Positions 43,694 through 53,255 of a stretch of DNA of 64,000 bases are shown piece after piece; the stretch's first letter is position 1; each line of letters starts with the position of its first letter. The position numbers and the translations under genes are program-made. Below the pieces are notes generated by a model. The model was not told the DNA's origin. It worked only from the letters and a program-made list of their open reading frames with translations, and did not search any database. The DNA comes from CAWDVK01 sp963805715 (GTDB taxonomy: Bacteria; Actinomycetota; Actinomycetes; Streptosporangiales; Streptosporangiaceae). The stretch covers positions 186,001 through 250,000 of the forward strand of contig CAWDVK010000013.1 of assembly GCA_963805715.1 (NCBI GenBank), given 5' to 3'.

Positions 43694-44658
43694 AGGCTGC
43701 GGTGCTGCACGCCTACGGCGAGGTGCCGCGCTTCGAGGAGGTCGCGGACCCCGTGCCCGGCGAGGGCGAGGAACTGGTCACCGTGACCGCAGCCCCGCTC
43801 AACAACATCGACCGGGCCCGGGCCGACGGCTCCCACTACTCCGTCAGCCCGGCCGACGTCGCCAGCCTGCCCGCGGTGCCCGGCATCATCGCGGCCGGCC
43901 TGCTGCCCGATGGGCGGCGGATCATCTTCGGCTCCCGCACCGGCACGATGGCGCAGTACGCGCCGGCCCGCCTCGACCTCACCTATCCCATCCCGGACAG
44001 CCTGGATGACGATGTCGCCGCAGCGGCCTGGAATCCCGGACTGTCGGCCTGGCTGCTGCTGGGCTGGCGGGCCAGGCCGGAGCCCGGCTCGACCGTCCTG
44101 GTGCTGGGTGCCACCGGCGTCACCGGCCGCCTGGCCGTGCAGGCCGCCCGCCGGTTCGGGGCCGGCCGGGTCGTGGCCGCCGGCCGTAACCCGGAATCGC
44201 TGGCCGCGCTGCCGGCCCTGGGAGCGGACGCGGTGATCAGCCTCGACCAGCCGCCGGAGCGGCTGGCCGCGGCGTTCACCGAGCAGGGCGGCGAGCATGG
44301 CTACGACGTGATCGCCGACTACCTGTGGGGCAGGCCGACCGAGATCCTGCTCGGCGCGCTCACCCGGCGCGACGCGGAGATACGCTCCGCCCGGATCCGG
44401 CTGGTGCAGGCGGGGGAGATGGCAGGCGCGCAGATCGCGCTGCCCGCCGCGGTGCTGCGCAGCGCCGGGCTGGAGATCCTCGGCCAGGGCACCGGCACCA
44501 TGCCGCCGCGCGAGCAGATCACCTCGATGCTGGGCGACCTGATGAGCGGCCTGGCCGCTGGTGAGGTCAGCATCGACGTGGAGCGCGTGCCGCTCAGCGA
44601 CGTCGAGCAGGTCTGGGCGCGTGACCAGCGCGGGCGGCGGCCCGTGTTCGTCCCGTAG
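43690..44658 (+). CDS. Zinc-free quinone oxidoreductase-like MDR dehydrogenase
   Basis: 322 aa. GroES-like start MKAAVLHAYGEVPRFEEV, then LNNIDRARADGSHY, the nucleotide-binding loop VLVLGATGVTGRLAVQAARR (Gly-rich, Rossmann) and a closing ISLDQPPERLAAAF. No zinc ligands are seen. It probably reduces quinones or enones with NADPH, and such genes are often induced via TetR repressors by reactive electrophiles, as the layout here suggests. Translationally coupled to the preceding gene. Confidence 0.9.
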   Translation: MKAAVLHAYGEVPRFEEVADPVPGEGEELVTVTAAPLNNIDRARADGSHYSVSPADVASLPAVPGIIAAGLLPDGRRIIFGSRTGTMAQYAPARLDLTYPIPDSLDDDVAAAAWNPGLSAWLLLGWRARPEPGSTVLVLGATGVTGRLAVQAARRFGAGRVVAAGRNPESLAALPALGADAVISLDQPPERLAAAFTEQGGEHGYDVIADYLWGRPTEILLGALTRRDAEIRSARIRLVQAGEMAGAQIALPAAVLRSAGLEILGQGTGTMPPREQITSMLGDLMSGLAAGEVSIDVERVPLSDVEQVWARDQRGRRPVFVP

Positions 44659-44682
44659 CCGCCCGCCGCGCGCGGCGGCCGG

Positions 44683-44688
44683 TAACGT
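44683..44688 (+). promoter_or_regulatory. Putative -10 element of HipA-like gene (leaderless)
   Basis: TAACGT seven bases before GTG 44696. Confidence 0.5.
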
Positions 44689-44695
44689 GGCCGCC

Positions 44696-45401
44696 GTGCT
44701 GCCAACGGTCAGCGTCACCTGCTACGTGACCCCGCTGCGAGAGGGCGGGTCGCTCCCGGCCATCGTCGAGGCCGACAACCTCGGTACCTACGTGATGAAG
44801 TTCCGCGGCACCGGGCAGGGGCCCAAGGCGCTCGCGGCCGAAGTCATCGGCGGGGAGCTGGCCCGCCGGCTCGGCCTGCGCACCCCCGAGCTGGCGCTGG
44901 GCTACCTGGACCCGCGCATTCCCGGCAGCGAGCCCGATCCGGAGATCCAGGACCTGCTGCGGGCTGAACCTGGCCGTCGACTTCCTGCCGGGCTCGGCCG
45001 GATTCGACCCCGGCGGCTGGACCGCCGGCGCCGGCCTGGCGAGCCAGATCCTCTGGCTCGACGCCCTGATCCAGAACGTCGACCGGACCTGGCGCAACCT
45101 GAACCTGCTGGTCTGGCACGGCGACATCTGGCTGATCGACCACGGGGCGGCGCTGTACTTCCACCACAACTGGCCCACGGCGAACTCCGCCGCGCCGTTC
45201 GGGGCCGGCGACCACGTGCTCAGGGAGGCCGCGACCGGGCTGGCCGGGGCACATGAGGTGCTGGCGCCGCAGATCACCGCAAGCCTGCTGGCCGAGGTCA
45301 CCGGGCTGGTGCCGGCCGACTGGCTGGACGATGGCAGCCAGGATCGCTACATCACGCACCTGCTGGAGCGCGCGCCACGGGTGCTGGAGGTGATCAGGTG
45401 A
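44696..45401 (+). CDS. HipA/PI4K-like kinase-fold protein, frameshifted
   Basis: The start region YVTPLREGGSLPAIVEADNL and GTYVMKFRGTGQGPKALAAE carries the Lys of the kinase N-lobe. Near 44960-44965 bases are lost. In another frame the protein resumes LNLAVDFLPGSAGFDPGGWT, IQNVDRTWRNLNLLVWHGDI (catalytic N-x-D-R and N-x-N) and WLIDHGAALYFHH (metal-binding Asp). This HipA-like family always precedes a DUF3037 gene in actinobacteria, as here, with overlapping stop and start codons (GTGA). Role unknown, not a proven toxin. The break may be an assembly error. Confidence 0.8.
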
Positions 45402-45765
45402 GCAGCGAGCCGTTCGAGTACGCACTGATCCGGGTGGTGCCCCGGGTGGAGCGGGGCGAGGCCATCAACGTCGGCGTTATGCTCTACTCGCAGGCCCACC
45501 AGTACCTGGGCTGCCGGATCGAGCTAGATGCGAAACGGCTCCTGGCCCTGCATCCTGGCACCGATCTGACCGCCGTGACGGCGGCCCTGCGGGCGCTGGA
45601 GCGGGACTGCCGTGAGGGCCGCCCGGCCGAGCAGCCCCTGGGCCGCGATTCCGCTGGCTCACGGCGACCAGGAGCACGATCGTGCAGCCCGGTCCGGTGC
45701 ACAGCGGGCTGACGGCGGACCCGGCGGCCGAGTTCGACCACCTGCTCGACACGCTGGTCCGCTGA
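45398..45765 (+). CDS. DUF3037 protein, frameshifted
   Basis: Residues 1-82 match DUF3037 (FEYALIRVVPRVERGEAINV followed by MLYSQAHQYLGCRIELDAKR). One base seems missing near 45645. Adding it restores RFRWLTATRSTIVQPGPVHS and a stop at 45763-45765 with the family end FDHLLDTLVR, ~122 aa. Coupled to the HipA-like gene by a four-base overlap. Function unknown. Confidence 0.85.
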
Positions 45766-45844
45766 CCGCCTGCGGCCTGCCGGCCCGCTGCGGGCCTGCG
45801 GTCTGCGGCCGGCGATGTGACGCTACGACTCAGCATCAGGGAGC

Positions 45845-47218
45845 ATGGAGCCCATGCCAGCTCAGTTTGACCCGCCGTCCGGCACGCGCGACTTCCTGGC
45901 CGAGGAGTTCGAGCGGCGCGAGGGCGCGTTCGCGGTGATCCGCGAGGTCTTCGCCCGATTCGGCTTCGAGCCGCTGCAGACGCCTGCCTTCGAGCGGCTC
46001 GACGTGCTGCTCGGCAAGTACGGCGACGAGGGCGACAAGCTCATCTTCAAGATCCTCCGCCGCGGCGAGCACGAGGCATCCGGCGAGGCTGACCTGGCCC
46101 TGCGCTACGACATGACGGTGCCACTGGCGCGGGTGGCGGCCGCGTACGGCAGCCAGCTGCCCACCCCCTACAAGCGGTTCGCGATGGGGCCGGTCTGGCG
46201 CGCGGACCGGCCGGGAAAGGGACGGTTCCGCGAGTTCACCCAGTGCGACCTGGACACCCTGGGCTCCGCATCGCCGCTGGCTGACGCCGAGATCATCTGC
46301 GCCGTTCACGATGCCATGGCCGGGCTCGGCCTCGACGGGTTCGGGTTTCAGCTGAACTCGCGCCGGGTGCTGACCGGCCTGCTGGAGGCGTTCGGGGTGC
46401 CGGCCAGCCTCGGCCCGGCCGCCCTGATCACCCTGGACAAGCTCGATAAGCAGCCCCCGCAGGCCGTCATCGCCGAGCTGGCCGACCGCGGCCTGGACGA
46501 GGCGACCGCCGCCGAGCTGGTGGATGTCGTCGGGGCCCCGGATGCGGCCAGCCGGGTCGCGGACGCGCTGAAGGGCAGCGACCAGGGCGTTGCGGGCCTG
46601 GACGAGGTGAGCCGCGTGCTGGACCTGGCCGGCCCCCTGCTCCCGGCGGAGCGGATCGAGTTCTCGCCGCGGCTGGTGCGCGGCCTCAGCTACTACACCG
46701 GGACGATCTGGGAAGTCACCGCGCCAGGCGTGCCCGGCTCGCTGGCCGGAGGCGGCCGGTACGACCACCTGATCGAGCAGCTCGGCGGCCCGGACGTGCC
46801 GGCCACCGGCGGCTCCCTCGGCATCGAGCGGATCCTGCTGATGCTGCCCGGCGACGCGGCAGTCCGCCCCGGCCGGCTGGACGTGGCCGTCACGGTCTGG
46901 AGCGAGGAGCTCGCATCCCGGTCGTTTGCCTTCGCGGCCCGGGCGCGGGCCGCCGCGCTGCGCGCCAGCGTGTACATGGGGTCATCGGGCAAGCTCGGCA
47001 AGCAGCTGAAATGGGCGAGTGACCAGGGGGCGCGCTGGGCCCTGATCTACGGCAGCAGCGAGCACGAGGCGGGCACGGTCACCGTCCGGGACATGCGGAC
47101 CGGCGAGCAGGCCGCGGTAGCGGCCAGCGAGCTGACCAGGTACCTGGCCGAGGCAGCCGAGGCCGAGGCCGCCGAGGCCGAGGCCGCCAGGGGCGCCGAG
47201 GCCGGCGGTGGCCGGTGA
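45845..47218 (+). CDS. hisS: Histidyl-tRNA synthetase
   Basis: 457 aa class II synthetase. Visible: PPSGTRDFLAEEF, motif 2 YKRFAMGPVWRADRPGKGRF, the histidine-A loop LVRGLSYYTGTIWEV and motif 3 GGSLGIERILLML. The C-terminal anticodon domain ends in a species-specific E-A repeat tail. It charges tRNA-His. The type with PGKGRFREFTQCD is the eukaryote/archaea-like HisRS branch, sometimes a second copy in actinobacteria. Start is ATG 45845 or the ATG nine bases on. Confidence 0.95.
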   Translation: MEPMPAQFDPPSGTRDFLAEEFERREGAFAVIREVFARFGFEPLQTPAFERLDVLLGKYGDEGDKLIFKILRRGEHEASGEADLALRYDMTVPLARVAAAYGSQLPTPYKRFAMGPVWRADRPGKGRFREFTQCDLDTLGSASPLADAEIICAVHDAMAGLGLDGFGFQLNSRRVLTGLLEAFGVPASLGPAALITLDKLDKQPPQAVIAELADRGLDEATAAELVDVVGAPDAASRVADALKGSDQGVAGLDEVSRVLDLAGPLLPAERIEFSPRLVRGLSYYTGTIWEVTAPGVPGSLAGGGRYDHLIEQLGGPDVPATGGSLGIERILLMLPGDAAVRPGRLDVAVTVWSEELASRSFAFAARARAAALRASVYMGSSGKLGKQLKWASDQGARWALIYGSSEHEAGTVTVRDMRTGEQAAVAASELTRYLAEAAEAEAAEAEAARGAEAGGGR

Positions 47219-47377
47219 GCCGGCCGTCCGGCAGCAGGCCGGGCTCGCGGTGACGGCCGCGCCCGCCGACTGGTTCGCCGCGCTGACCTCCGGCTGCCCC
47301 GTCTTCGTGCCGCATCAGGTCGGCTGAGCGGGCGGGCCGACGGCGGCGCGGGGGTCCGCCCGCGCGGCTGGCCCGCG

Positions 47378-48085
47378 TCAGCGGGCGGCTGCGGCCTCGA
47401 GCAGGCCCGGCAGCTCGTCGTCCCGCCGCACGCTCGTCGCGCCGAGCACGGCCGCCAGCTCCCGCTCGACGACCTCCAGCGCCGCAGTGACCGTCACCGG
47501 CCGTCCCGTCTCGGCGCTCAGCGAGGTCACCCCGGCATCGGCGATCCCGCAGGGAACGATCCGCCCGAACCAGGACAGGTCGCAGTCGCAGTTGAGCGCG
47601 AAGCCGTGCATCGTGACGCCGCGGGACACGCGGATCCCGATCTGGCCGAGCTTGCGGTCCGGCCTGCCGCCCGTGCCGCTGATCCAGACGCCGCTGCGGC
47701 CATCGACCCGGCCCGTGCGCACCCCGAACTCGGCGCAGGCGCGGATCATGGCCTCCTCGATCGCCCGGACATAGGCGATGACATCAACCGGCTCGTCGAG
47801 CCGCACGATCGGGTAGCCCACCAGCTGGCCGGGGCCGTGCCAGGTAATCTTCCCGCCGCGGTCAACGTCGATGACGGGGGCTCCGGCGTCGCCGAGCGGT
47901 CGGTCCAGCGGGCTCGTCCGCTTCCCGGCCGTGTAGACGGGCGGATGCTCGAGCAGCAGGCAGGTGTCGGGGATGTCGCCGCGCACGCGCCGCTCGTGAA
48001 CCAGCCGCTGCAGCTCCCATGCCTGCGGATAGGGCACTGCGCCGGCGCCGAAGCCGAGCCGGGCGAAGATTAGGTCGCCATGCAT
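47378..48085 (-). CDS. lipB: Octanoyltransferase
   Basis: 235 aa. It transfers octanoate from acyl carrier protein to lipoyl domains, the step before LipA. Signatures: LLLEHPPVYTAGKR, DRGGKITWHGPGQLVGYPI, and the catalytic pair Lys145 (RKLGQIGIRVSRGVTMHGFA) and Cys179 (RIVPCGI). It lies between lipA and sucB. TAAGCT is six bases before the ATG, suggesting a leaderless mRNA. Confidence 0.97.
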   Translation of the reverse strand: MHGDLIFARLGFGAGAVPYPQAWELQRLVHERRVRGDIPDTCLLLEHPPVYTAGKRTSPLDRPLGDAGAPVIDVDRGGKITWHGPGQLVGYPIVRLDEPVDVIAYVRAIEEAMIRACAEFGVRTGRVDGRSGVWISGTGGRPDRKLGQIGIRVSRGVTMHGFALNCDCDLSWFGRIVPCGIADAGVTSLSAETGRPVTVTAALEVVERELAAVLGATSVRRDDELPGLLEAAAAR

Positions 48086-48091
48086 AACGAC

Positions 48092-48097
48092 AGCTTA
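48092..48097 (-). promoter_or_regulatory. Putative -10 element of lipB (leaderless)
   Basis: TAAGCT six bases before ATG 48085 on the minus strand. Confidence 0.5.
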
Positions 48098-48191
48098 AGC
48101 GCGCGGCGCCGATGGCCGCGCGGGGCGCTGGAGCAGCCGGGGGAATGCGATGCAGGTGGGTATGACTTGGAATAACCAGGGAGGTAGGCCT

Positions 48192-48899
48192 GTGTTCTCC
48201 GAGGATCAGCTGCGCAGCATGAGCGAGCACGAGCGGCTGAGCCTGCTCCGGACGCTGGTGGCGATGAGCAGCCAGGTTTCGGCCCCTGATCCGCACGCGG
48301 AGCGGCGGCGGACCATCTTTCTCGTCGCCGTGGTGATCTGCTGCATCGCGCTGGCCGCGTGGATCGGAGTGCTGGCGGTGACGCTGCCGCGCTACTACCG
48401 GGCCGGGGGCTGGCGCGGTGCCTGGGTCGGCTTCGACCTGGCGGAACTGGCCGCCTTCGCGGTCACCGGCTGGGCCGCCTGGCGCCGCCGCCAGATCCTG
48501 ATCATCTGCCTGGTCGTGCTGGCCACCCTGCTGTGCTGCGATGCCTGGTTCGATGTGGTACTCAACGCGAGAACCAGCGGTTTCATGGTCAGCCTGCTGT
48601 CAGCGCTGCTGATCGAGCTGCCGCTGGCGGCCGTCGCCATCTTCGGCGCCCGGCGGCTGCTGCGGTCGGCGTACGCCGCATCGTGGCTGTACCGGGGCCA
48701 GCCAGGGTCAGTACCGGCACTGTGGCGGGCCGACCTGATCTCCAATCTCCCCGGAAATCATCTGCGCGACATTTTCTGCGCCCCGGATGCGGCCAGCCCG
48801 GATGCTGCTGATTCCGCGCCGGACGAAGCTGTGCGCGGCGCCGGCAGCCGGGATGGGGTCAGCAGGTCGCCGGGCGGTTCCGGCCGGGCGGGCCGGTAG
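48192..48899 (+). CDS. Four-helix membrane protein (DAWFD-type)
   Basis: 235 aa. GTG 48192 is chosen for the GGGAGGT site six bases upstream; ATG 48150 and 48162 are alternatives. Cytosolic N terminus (MSEHERLSLLRTLVAMSSQV), then membrane helices at about 45-67, 80-100 and 104-122 with the conserved CDAWFDV, and a fourth. The tail is disordered. This family occurs widely in actinobacteria with unknown role. Confidence 0.8.
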   Translation: MFSEDQLRSMSEHERLSLLRTLVAMSSQVSAPDPHAERRRTIFLVAVVICCIALAAWIGVLAVTLPRYYRAGGWRGAWVGFDLAELAAFAVTGWAAWRRRQILIICLVVLATLLCCDAWFDVVLNARTSGFMVSLLSALLIELPLAAVAIFGARRLLRSAYAASWLYRGQPGSVPALWRADLISNLPGNHLRDIFCAPDAASPDAADSAPDEAVRGAGSRDGVSRSPGGSGRAGR

Positions 48900-48936
48900 C
48901 GGGTGCGCCGGCAGCCCGTCCGGCCCGGGGAGTGCC

Positions 48937-49842
48937 TCAGCGGCTGGCCGCGAGCTCGGCGCCGAGGGCAGCGCGAAGCTCGGGGTGCCTGAACTCGAAT
49001 CCGGCCTGCCGCAGCCGGGCCGGCCGGACCCTGGCCCCGGCGAGCAGCTCGCTGGACACCTCGCCGAGCCCGGCCCGCAGCAGCCCGGCGGGCACCCGCA
49101 GCAGGGCGGGCCGGCCGACCGCGCTGGCCAGGGCCGCGGTCAGCTCGGCGTTCGTGACCGGCTCCGGGGCCGTCAGGTTGACCGGGCCGCTGATCCCGGC
49201 CTGATCCTGCAGGAACCGGATGGCGCGCACCTCGTCGGTCAGCGATATCCAGCTGATGTACTGATCGCCCGCACCGAGCCGCGCGCCGAGGCCCAGCCGG
49301 AAGACGGGCGCCAGCCGCGCGAGCATGCCGCCGCGGCGGGACAGCACGATTCCGCTGCGCAGGTTCACCACCCGGACCCCGGCCGCGCCGGCCGCCGCCG
49401 CGGCCGCCTCCCAGTCCCGGACCAGGGCGGCCAGGAACCCGGTCCCGGCCGGGGCGCTCTCATCGACCTCGCGGTCACCGGTATCGCCGTACCAGCCGAT
49501 AGCCGATCCAGCCAGCAGTACCAGCGGCGGCACGGCGGCCGCGGTCATCGCGGCGACCAGCCCCTCCGTGCTGGTCACGCGACTGGCCCTGAGTTCGTGC
49601 TTACGTGCCTCGGTCCACCGGCCGCTGGCGATGGGGGCCCCGGCCAGGTGCACGACCGCATCGGCGCCGCTGAGCACGGCCGGGTCCAGGCCGCCGCGCG
49701 GGGCCAGCGGATCCCACCGGATCTCGGCGGGGGACGCGGGCTGGCCGCGGACCAGCCGGACCACCTCGGCGCCGCCCTGCCGCAGGCTTTCCGTCAGCGC
49801 CGTGCCGATCAGCCCTGCTGAGCCGGTAACCACAACCCGCAT
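48937..49842 (-). CDS. TIGR01777-family NAD(P)-dependent epimerase-like protein
   Basis: 301 aa extended short-chain dehydrogenase, SDR39U1/TIGR01777 type: VVVTGSAGLIGTALTESLRQ, AVVHLAGAPIASGRWTEARK, VLLAGSAIGWYGDTGDREVD (the Y of the active site) and the C-terminal DUF1731 end (AGARVRPARLRQAGFEFRHP). Activity is not known. Conserved next to sucB/lipB in actinobacteria. Confidence 0.92.
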   Translation of the reverse strand: MRVVVTGSAGLIGTALTESLRQGGAEVVRLVRGQPASPAEIRWDPLAPRGGLDPAVLSGADAVVHLAGAPIASGRWTEARKHELRASRVTSTEGLVAAMTAAAVPPLVLLAGSAIGWYGDTGDREVDESAPAGTGFLAALVRDWEAAAAAAGAAGVRVVNLRSGIVLSRRGGMLARLAPVFRLGLGARLGAGDQYISWISLTDEVRAIRFLQDQAGISGPVNLTAPEPVTNAELTAALASAVGRPALLRVPAGLLRAGLGEVSSELLAGARVRPARLRQAGFEFRHPELRAALGAELAASR

Positions 49843-49901
49843 GACAGTTTCCCCCGCCGGCCGGCCCGGGGATGTCCCGGCCGGCCGGCCGCAGCGCCCG
49901 G

Positions 49902-51632
49902 CTAGAGGCCGAGCTCGGTCTCGAAGGCGCCTTCCTCGAGCCGCGCCTTCATGGTGACCAGGAACCGCGCCGCATCGGCGCCGTCCACCAGCCGGTGGTC
50001 GTAGGTCAGGGCCAGGTAGACCATCGACCGTACCGCGATCACCTCGCCGAGCGCCGGGTCATCCACGACAACGGCGCGCTTGACGACGGTGCCCGTGCCG
50101 AGGATGCCGACCTGCGGCTGGTTGATGATCGGCGTGTCGAAGAGCGCTCCCCGGCTGCCGGTGCTGGTCAGCGTGAAGGTCCCGCCGGACAGGTCGTCCG
50201 GGCTCACCTGCCCGGCCCTGGTGCGAGCCGCGAGATCGGCGATCTTGCGGGCCAGCCCGCCGATGTTGAGGTCGCCGGCATTCCTGATGACGGGCACCAT
50301 CAGGCCGCGCTCGGTGTCGACGGCGATGCCGAGATGCTCGGCGTCGTGGTACGTCACCTGGCCAGACGCCGCGTCGATGACCGCGTTCAGCCGCGGGTGC
50401 ACCTTCAGCGCCTCCACCGCGGCCAGCGCGAAGAACGGCAGGAAGGAGAGCCTGACGCCCTCCCGTGCCTCAAACGCTGCCCTGGCCCGGTCCCGCAGCC
50501 TGGCGATAGCCGTGACATCAGCCTCGACCACGGTGGTCAGCTGGGCCAACGTCTGCAGCGACTCGACCATGCGCTGGGCGATGACCTGCCGGGCCCGCGA
50601 CATCCGCTCGGTGGTGCCGCGCAGGCTGGACGGGACGATGGCTGGCCGCTGCTGGCGCAGTCCCTGCGGCTCGCGCCCCGCGGCGCCGGCCTGCTGGGCC
50701 GGCCACGGCTGGGCGGGCGCCGTGGCGGCGGCCTGGCCAGCAGGCGCCCGGGCGGGCGCGGCAGGCCCGGCCTGAGGCGCCGGAGACGGGGCAGGCCGCT
50801 GCTGCGGCGCTGCCGCGCCGCTGCGGCCGCGCTGGGCCGCGTCGAGCACGTCCTGCTTGCGGATCCGGCCGCCGACGCCGGTCCCGGTCACCGTGGCGAG
50901 GTCGATCCCGTGCTCGGCGGCCAGCTTGCGGACCAGCGGCGTGACATACGGGCTCTCGGCGCCGTTGGCGAACTGGCCCGGTGCCTCGTCGGCGGCCGCC
51001 GGGCCGGCGCCGTCCGGCGGCGCGGAGCCTGGCTGCTGCGCCGCGCCCTGGCCGGGAGCCGGCGCCGGGGGCTGGTAGGGCTCCTGGTACGCGGGCGGGC
51101 CCTGGTTGGCCGCGGCCGGGGGATCGGCCTGCTGCTGATAGCCGGGCGGCGGGTAGGCGGCAGGCTGCTGATACGCGTCGGCCTGCTGGTAGGCGGCGGG
51201 CTGGTACGCGGCCGGCTGCTGCTGGTAGCCGCCGCCCTGGACCTGCGCTGCCTCGGACTGCGGCTCCGCCGGGGCGCCCTGCGCCGGGGCGGCCTCGGGG
51301 GGCGCCTCGGCCTGCGCGGGCGCCGGCTGCCGCGGCTCGGCGGCGGCCGGGGCTGCTGCCGCGGCCTGGCCGTCAGCCGCGGCGGCGGCCGCGCCGTCCT
51401 CGTCTATGACCGCGAGCTCGGCGCCCACGGCGACCGTCTCATCCTCGGCGACGGTGATTCCCCGCAGGACCCCGGAGACGGGCGAGGGAATCTCGGTGTC
51501 CACCTTGTCAGTGGACACCTCGAGCAGCGGCTCGTCGGCCTCGACGTGCTCGCCCTCCTGCTTCAGCCAGCGCGTGACAGTTCCCTCGGTGACGCTCTCG
51601 CCGAGCTGTGGCATCGATACGGAGATCGACAT
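49902..51632 (-). CDS. sucB: 2-oxoglutarate dehydrogenase E2 (dihydrolipoyl succinyltransferase)
   Basis: 576 aa. One lipoyl domain (SVTEGTVTRWLKQEGEHVEA, lipoylated Lys43 in STDKVDTEIPS), then a ~150-residue Pro/Gln/Tyr-rich flexible arm, a peripheral E1/E3-binding domain (SPYVTPLVRKLAAEHGIDLA) and the acyltransferase core ending DHRLVDGADAARFL with the catalytic His/Asp. Many actinobacterial E2 proteins carry two or three lipoyl domains; this one has a single domain. It works with LpdA just upstream. Confidence 0.95.
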   Translation of the reverse strand: MSISVSMPQLGESVTEGTVTRWLKQEGEHVEADEPLLEVSTDKVDTEIPSPVSGVLRGITVAEDETVAVGAELAVIDEDGAAAAAADGQAAAAAPAAAEPRQPAPAQAEAPPEAAPAQGAPAEPQSEAAQVQGGGYQQQPAAYQPAAYQQADAYQQPAAYPPPGYQQQADPPAAANQGPPAYQEPYQPPAPAPGQGAAQQPGSAPPDGAGPAAADEAPGQFANGAESPYVTPLVRKLAAEHGIDLATVTGTGVGGRIRKQDVLDAAQRGRSGAAAPQQRPAPSPAPQAGPAAPARAPAGQAAATAPAQPWPAQQAGAAGREPQGLRQQRPAIVPSSLRGTTERMSRARQVIAQRMVESLQTLAQLTTVVEADVTAIARLRDRARAAFEAREGVRLSFLPFFALAAVEALKVHPRLNAVIDAASGQVTYHDAEHLGIAVDTERGLMVPVIRNAGDLNIGGLARKIADLAARTRAGQVSPDDLSGGTFTLTSTGSRGALFDTPIINQPQVGILGTGTVVKRAVVVDDPALGEVIAVRSMVYLALTYDHRLVDGADAARFLVTMKARLEEGAFETELGL

Positions 51633-51714
51633 GGCTTCCCGCAACTCCTTCGTTATGTCGACTCTTACGCGCGTGGCCGGGCCGGGCTGCGGGCCGGGTC
51701 ACGACGATCAGTAC

Positions 51715-53091
51715 TCATGCGTGGACATGCAGCGGCTTGCCCGCGAGCGCGAGATGCGCCTCACCGATCGCCTCGGACTGCGTCGGGTGCGGGTGGATGA
51801 GCTGGGCGACCTCGGCGGGCAGGGCCTCCCAGTTGTAGATCAGCTGGCCTTCGGCGATGAGGTCGCCCACCCGGCCGCCCACCAGGTGAATGCCCAGGAC
51901 CGGGCCGCCGCCCGCGGTCGCGATGACCTTGGCCGCGCCCTGGGTCTGCAGGATCTGGCTCCGGCCGTTGCCGGCCAGGTCGTAAGTGAACTCGGTGGTC
52001 TCGATGCCCCGCTCGGCCGCCTGGGCCGACGTGATGCCCACGGAGGCAACCTCGGGGTCACTGTAGGTGACGCGCGGCACCCCGTCATAGTCGATGGGCG
52101 TGACCGGCAGGCCGGCCAGCCGCTCGGCGACCAGGATTCCCTCGGCGAACCCGACGTGCGCGAGCTGCAGGCCCGGCCTCAGGTCGCCGACTGCCGAGAT
52201 CGTCGGGACGCTGGTCTGGCAGTACTCATCGACCAGCACGAAGCCACGGTCCATCGCCACCCCGGCCTCCTCGTAGCCGAGGCCCGCGGAGACCGGCCCG
52301 CGGCCGACCGCGACGAGCAGCAGCTCGGCGTCGATCGTGCTGCCTCCCTCCAGCGTCACGGTGATGCCCGACCCGGTGTCCTTGGCGCCCTCGAAGCGGG
52401 TGCCGAGCTTGTAGCTGATGCCGCGCCGCCGGAAGGCCCGCTCGAGGAGCTTGGAGCTGGACTCCTCCTCTGCCGGGAGCAGGTGCGGGAGCATCTCGAC
52501 GATCGTGACCTCGGCACCGAAGGAGCGCCAGACGCTCGCGAACTCCACCCCGATGACGCCGCCGCCCAGGATGACCACGGAGGCAGGCACCCGGTCCAGC
52601 AGCAGGGCGTGCTCGCTGGTGATCACGCGCTGCCCGTCCACCTGCAGGCCGGGCAGGCTGCGGGACTCTGACCCGGTGGCCAGCACCACGTGCGCGCCCT
52701 CGATCACCCGGTCGCCCACCTGGACCTGGGTCGGCGAGATGAGCCGGCCGTCGCCCTCGATCACGTCGATGTGACGGCTGCCGACCAGGCCGACGAGGCC
52801 CTTCCAGAGCCGGGTCACGACCTTGTCCTTGTAGGCGTTCACGGCGGGCACGTCGATGCCGTCCAGGGTGCTGCGGACGCCCACGGCCATGCCGTCCCTG
52901 GCATGGTCAGCGACCTCGGCGGCGTGCAGCAGTGCCTTGGTCGGGATGCAGCCGCGGTGCAGGCAGGTACCGCCGACCTTGTCCTTCTCGATCATGGCCA
53001 CACGCTTGCCCAGCTCGGCGGCCCGCAGCGCGCAGGCATACCCGCCGCTGCCGCCGCCGAGGATGACGATGTCGTAGCCGCTGTCCGTCAC
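51715..53091 (-). CDS. lpdA: Dihydrolipoamide dehydrogenase
   Basis: 458 aa FAD/NAD-linked E3 flavoprotein. FAD site DIVILGGGSGGYACALRAAE, redox disulfide Cys43/Cys48 in GGTCLHRGCIPTK, NAD site SVVILGGGVIGVEFASVWRS, and the active-site His-Glu near the end (IHPHPTQSEAIGEAH). It re-oxidises the lipoyl group for 2-oxoacid dehydrogenases and glycine cleavage. It lies 83 bp upstream of sucB on the same strand, in an operon-like arrangement. Confidence 0.97.
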   Translation of the reverse strand: MTDSGYDIVILGGGSGGYACALRAAELGKRVAMIEKDKVGGTCLHRGCIPTKALLHAAEVADHARDGMAVGVRSTLDGIDVPAVNAYKDKVVTRLWKGLVGLVGSRHIDVIEGDGRLISPTQVQVGDRVIEGAHVVLATGSESRSLPGLQVDGQRVITSEHALLLDRVPASVVILGGGVIGVEFASVWRSFGAEVTIVEMLPHLLPAEEESSSKLLERAFRRRGISYKLGTRFEGAKDTGSGITVTLEGGSTIDAELLLVAVGRGPVSAGLGYEEAGVAMDRGFVLVDEYCQTSVPTISAVGDLRPGLQLAHVGFAEGILVAERLAGLPVTPIDYDGVPRVTYSDPEVASVGITSAQAAERGIETTEFTYDLAGNGRSQILQTQGAAKVIATAGGGPVLGIHLVGGRVGDLIAEGQLIYNWEALPAEVAQLIHPHPTQSEAIGEAHLALAGKPLHVHA

Positions 53092-53255
53092 TGTCTGCTC
53101 CTTGTCAGTTCTCTCGCCCGCGGGGCCGCCCGCGTCCGCTTCCTGCCCGCCCCGCGCCCGCCGCCGCTCCGGGACCGGGCCGCTGCCCGGCGCCGCGCGC
53201 CAGTCCGGCTCTCATCTGCCTGCGATTCTGCCTGCGATCCAGCCCGGTGTCCTCG

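Noticed and set aside
44696..45765. HipA-type toxin-antitoxin system
   Set aside because: The kinase-fold protein pairs with DUF3037, not with a HipB-like DNA-binding antitoxin, so a toxin-antitoxin call is not supported.
47209..47328. 39-codon frame overlapping the hisS end (GTG start)
   Set aside because: No ribosome site, and the composition follows the hisS tail shadow; no support beyond being open.
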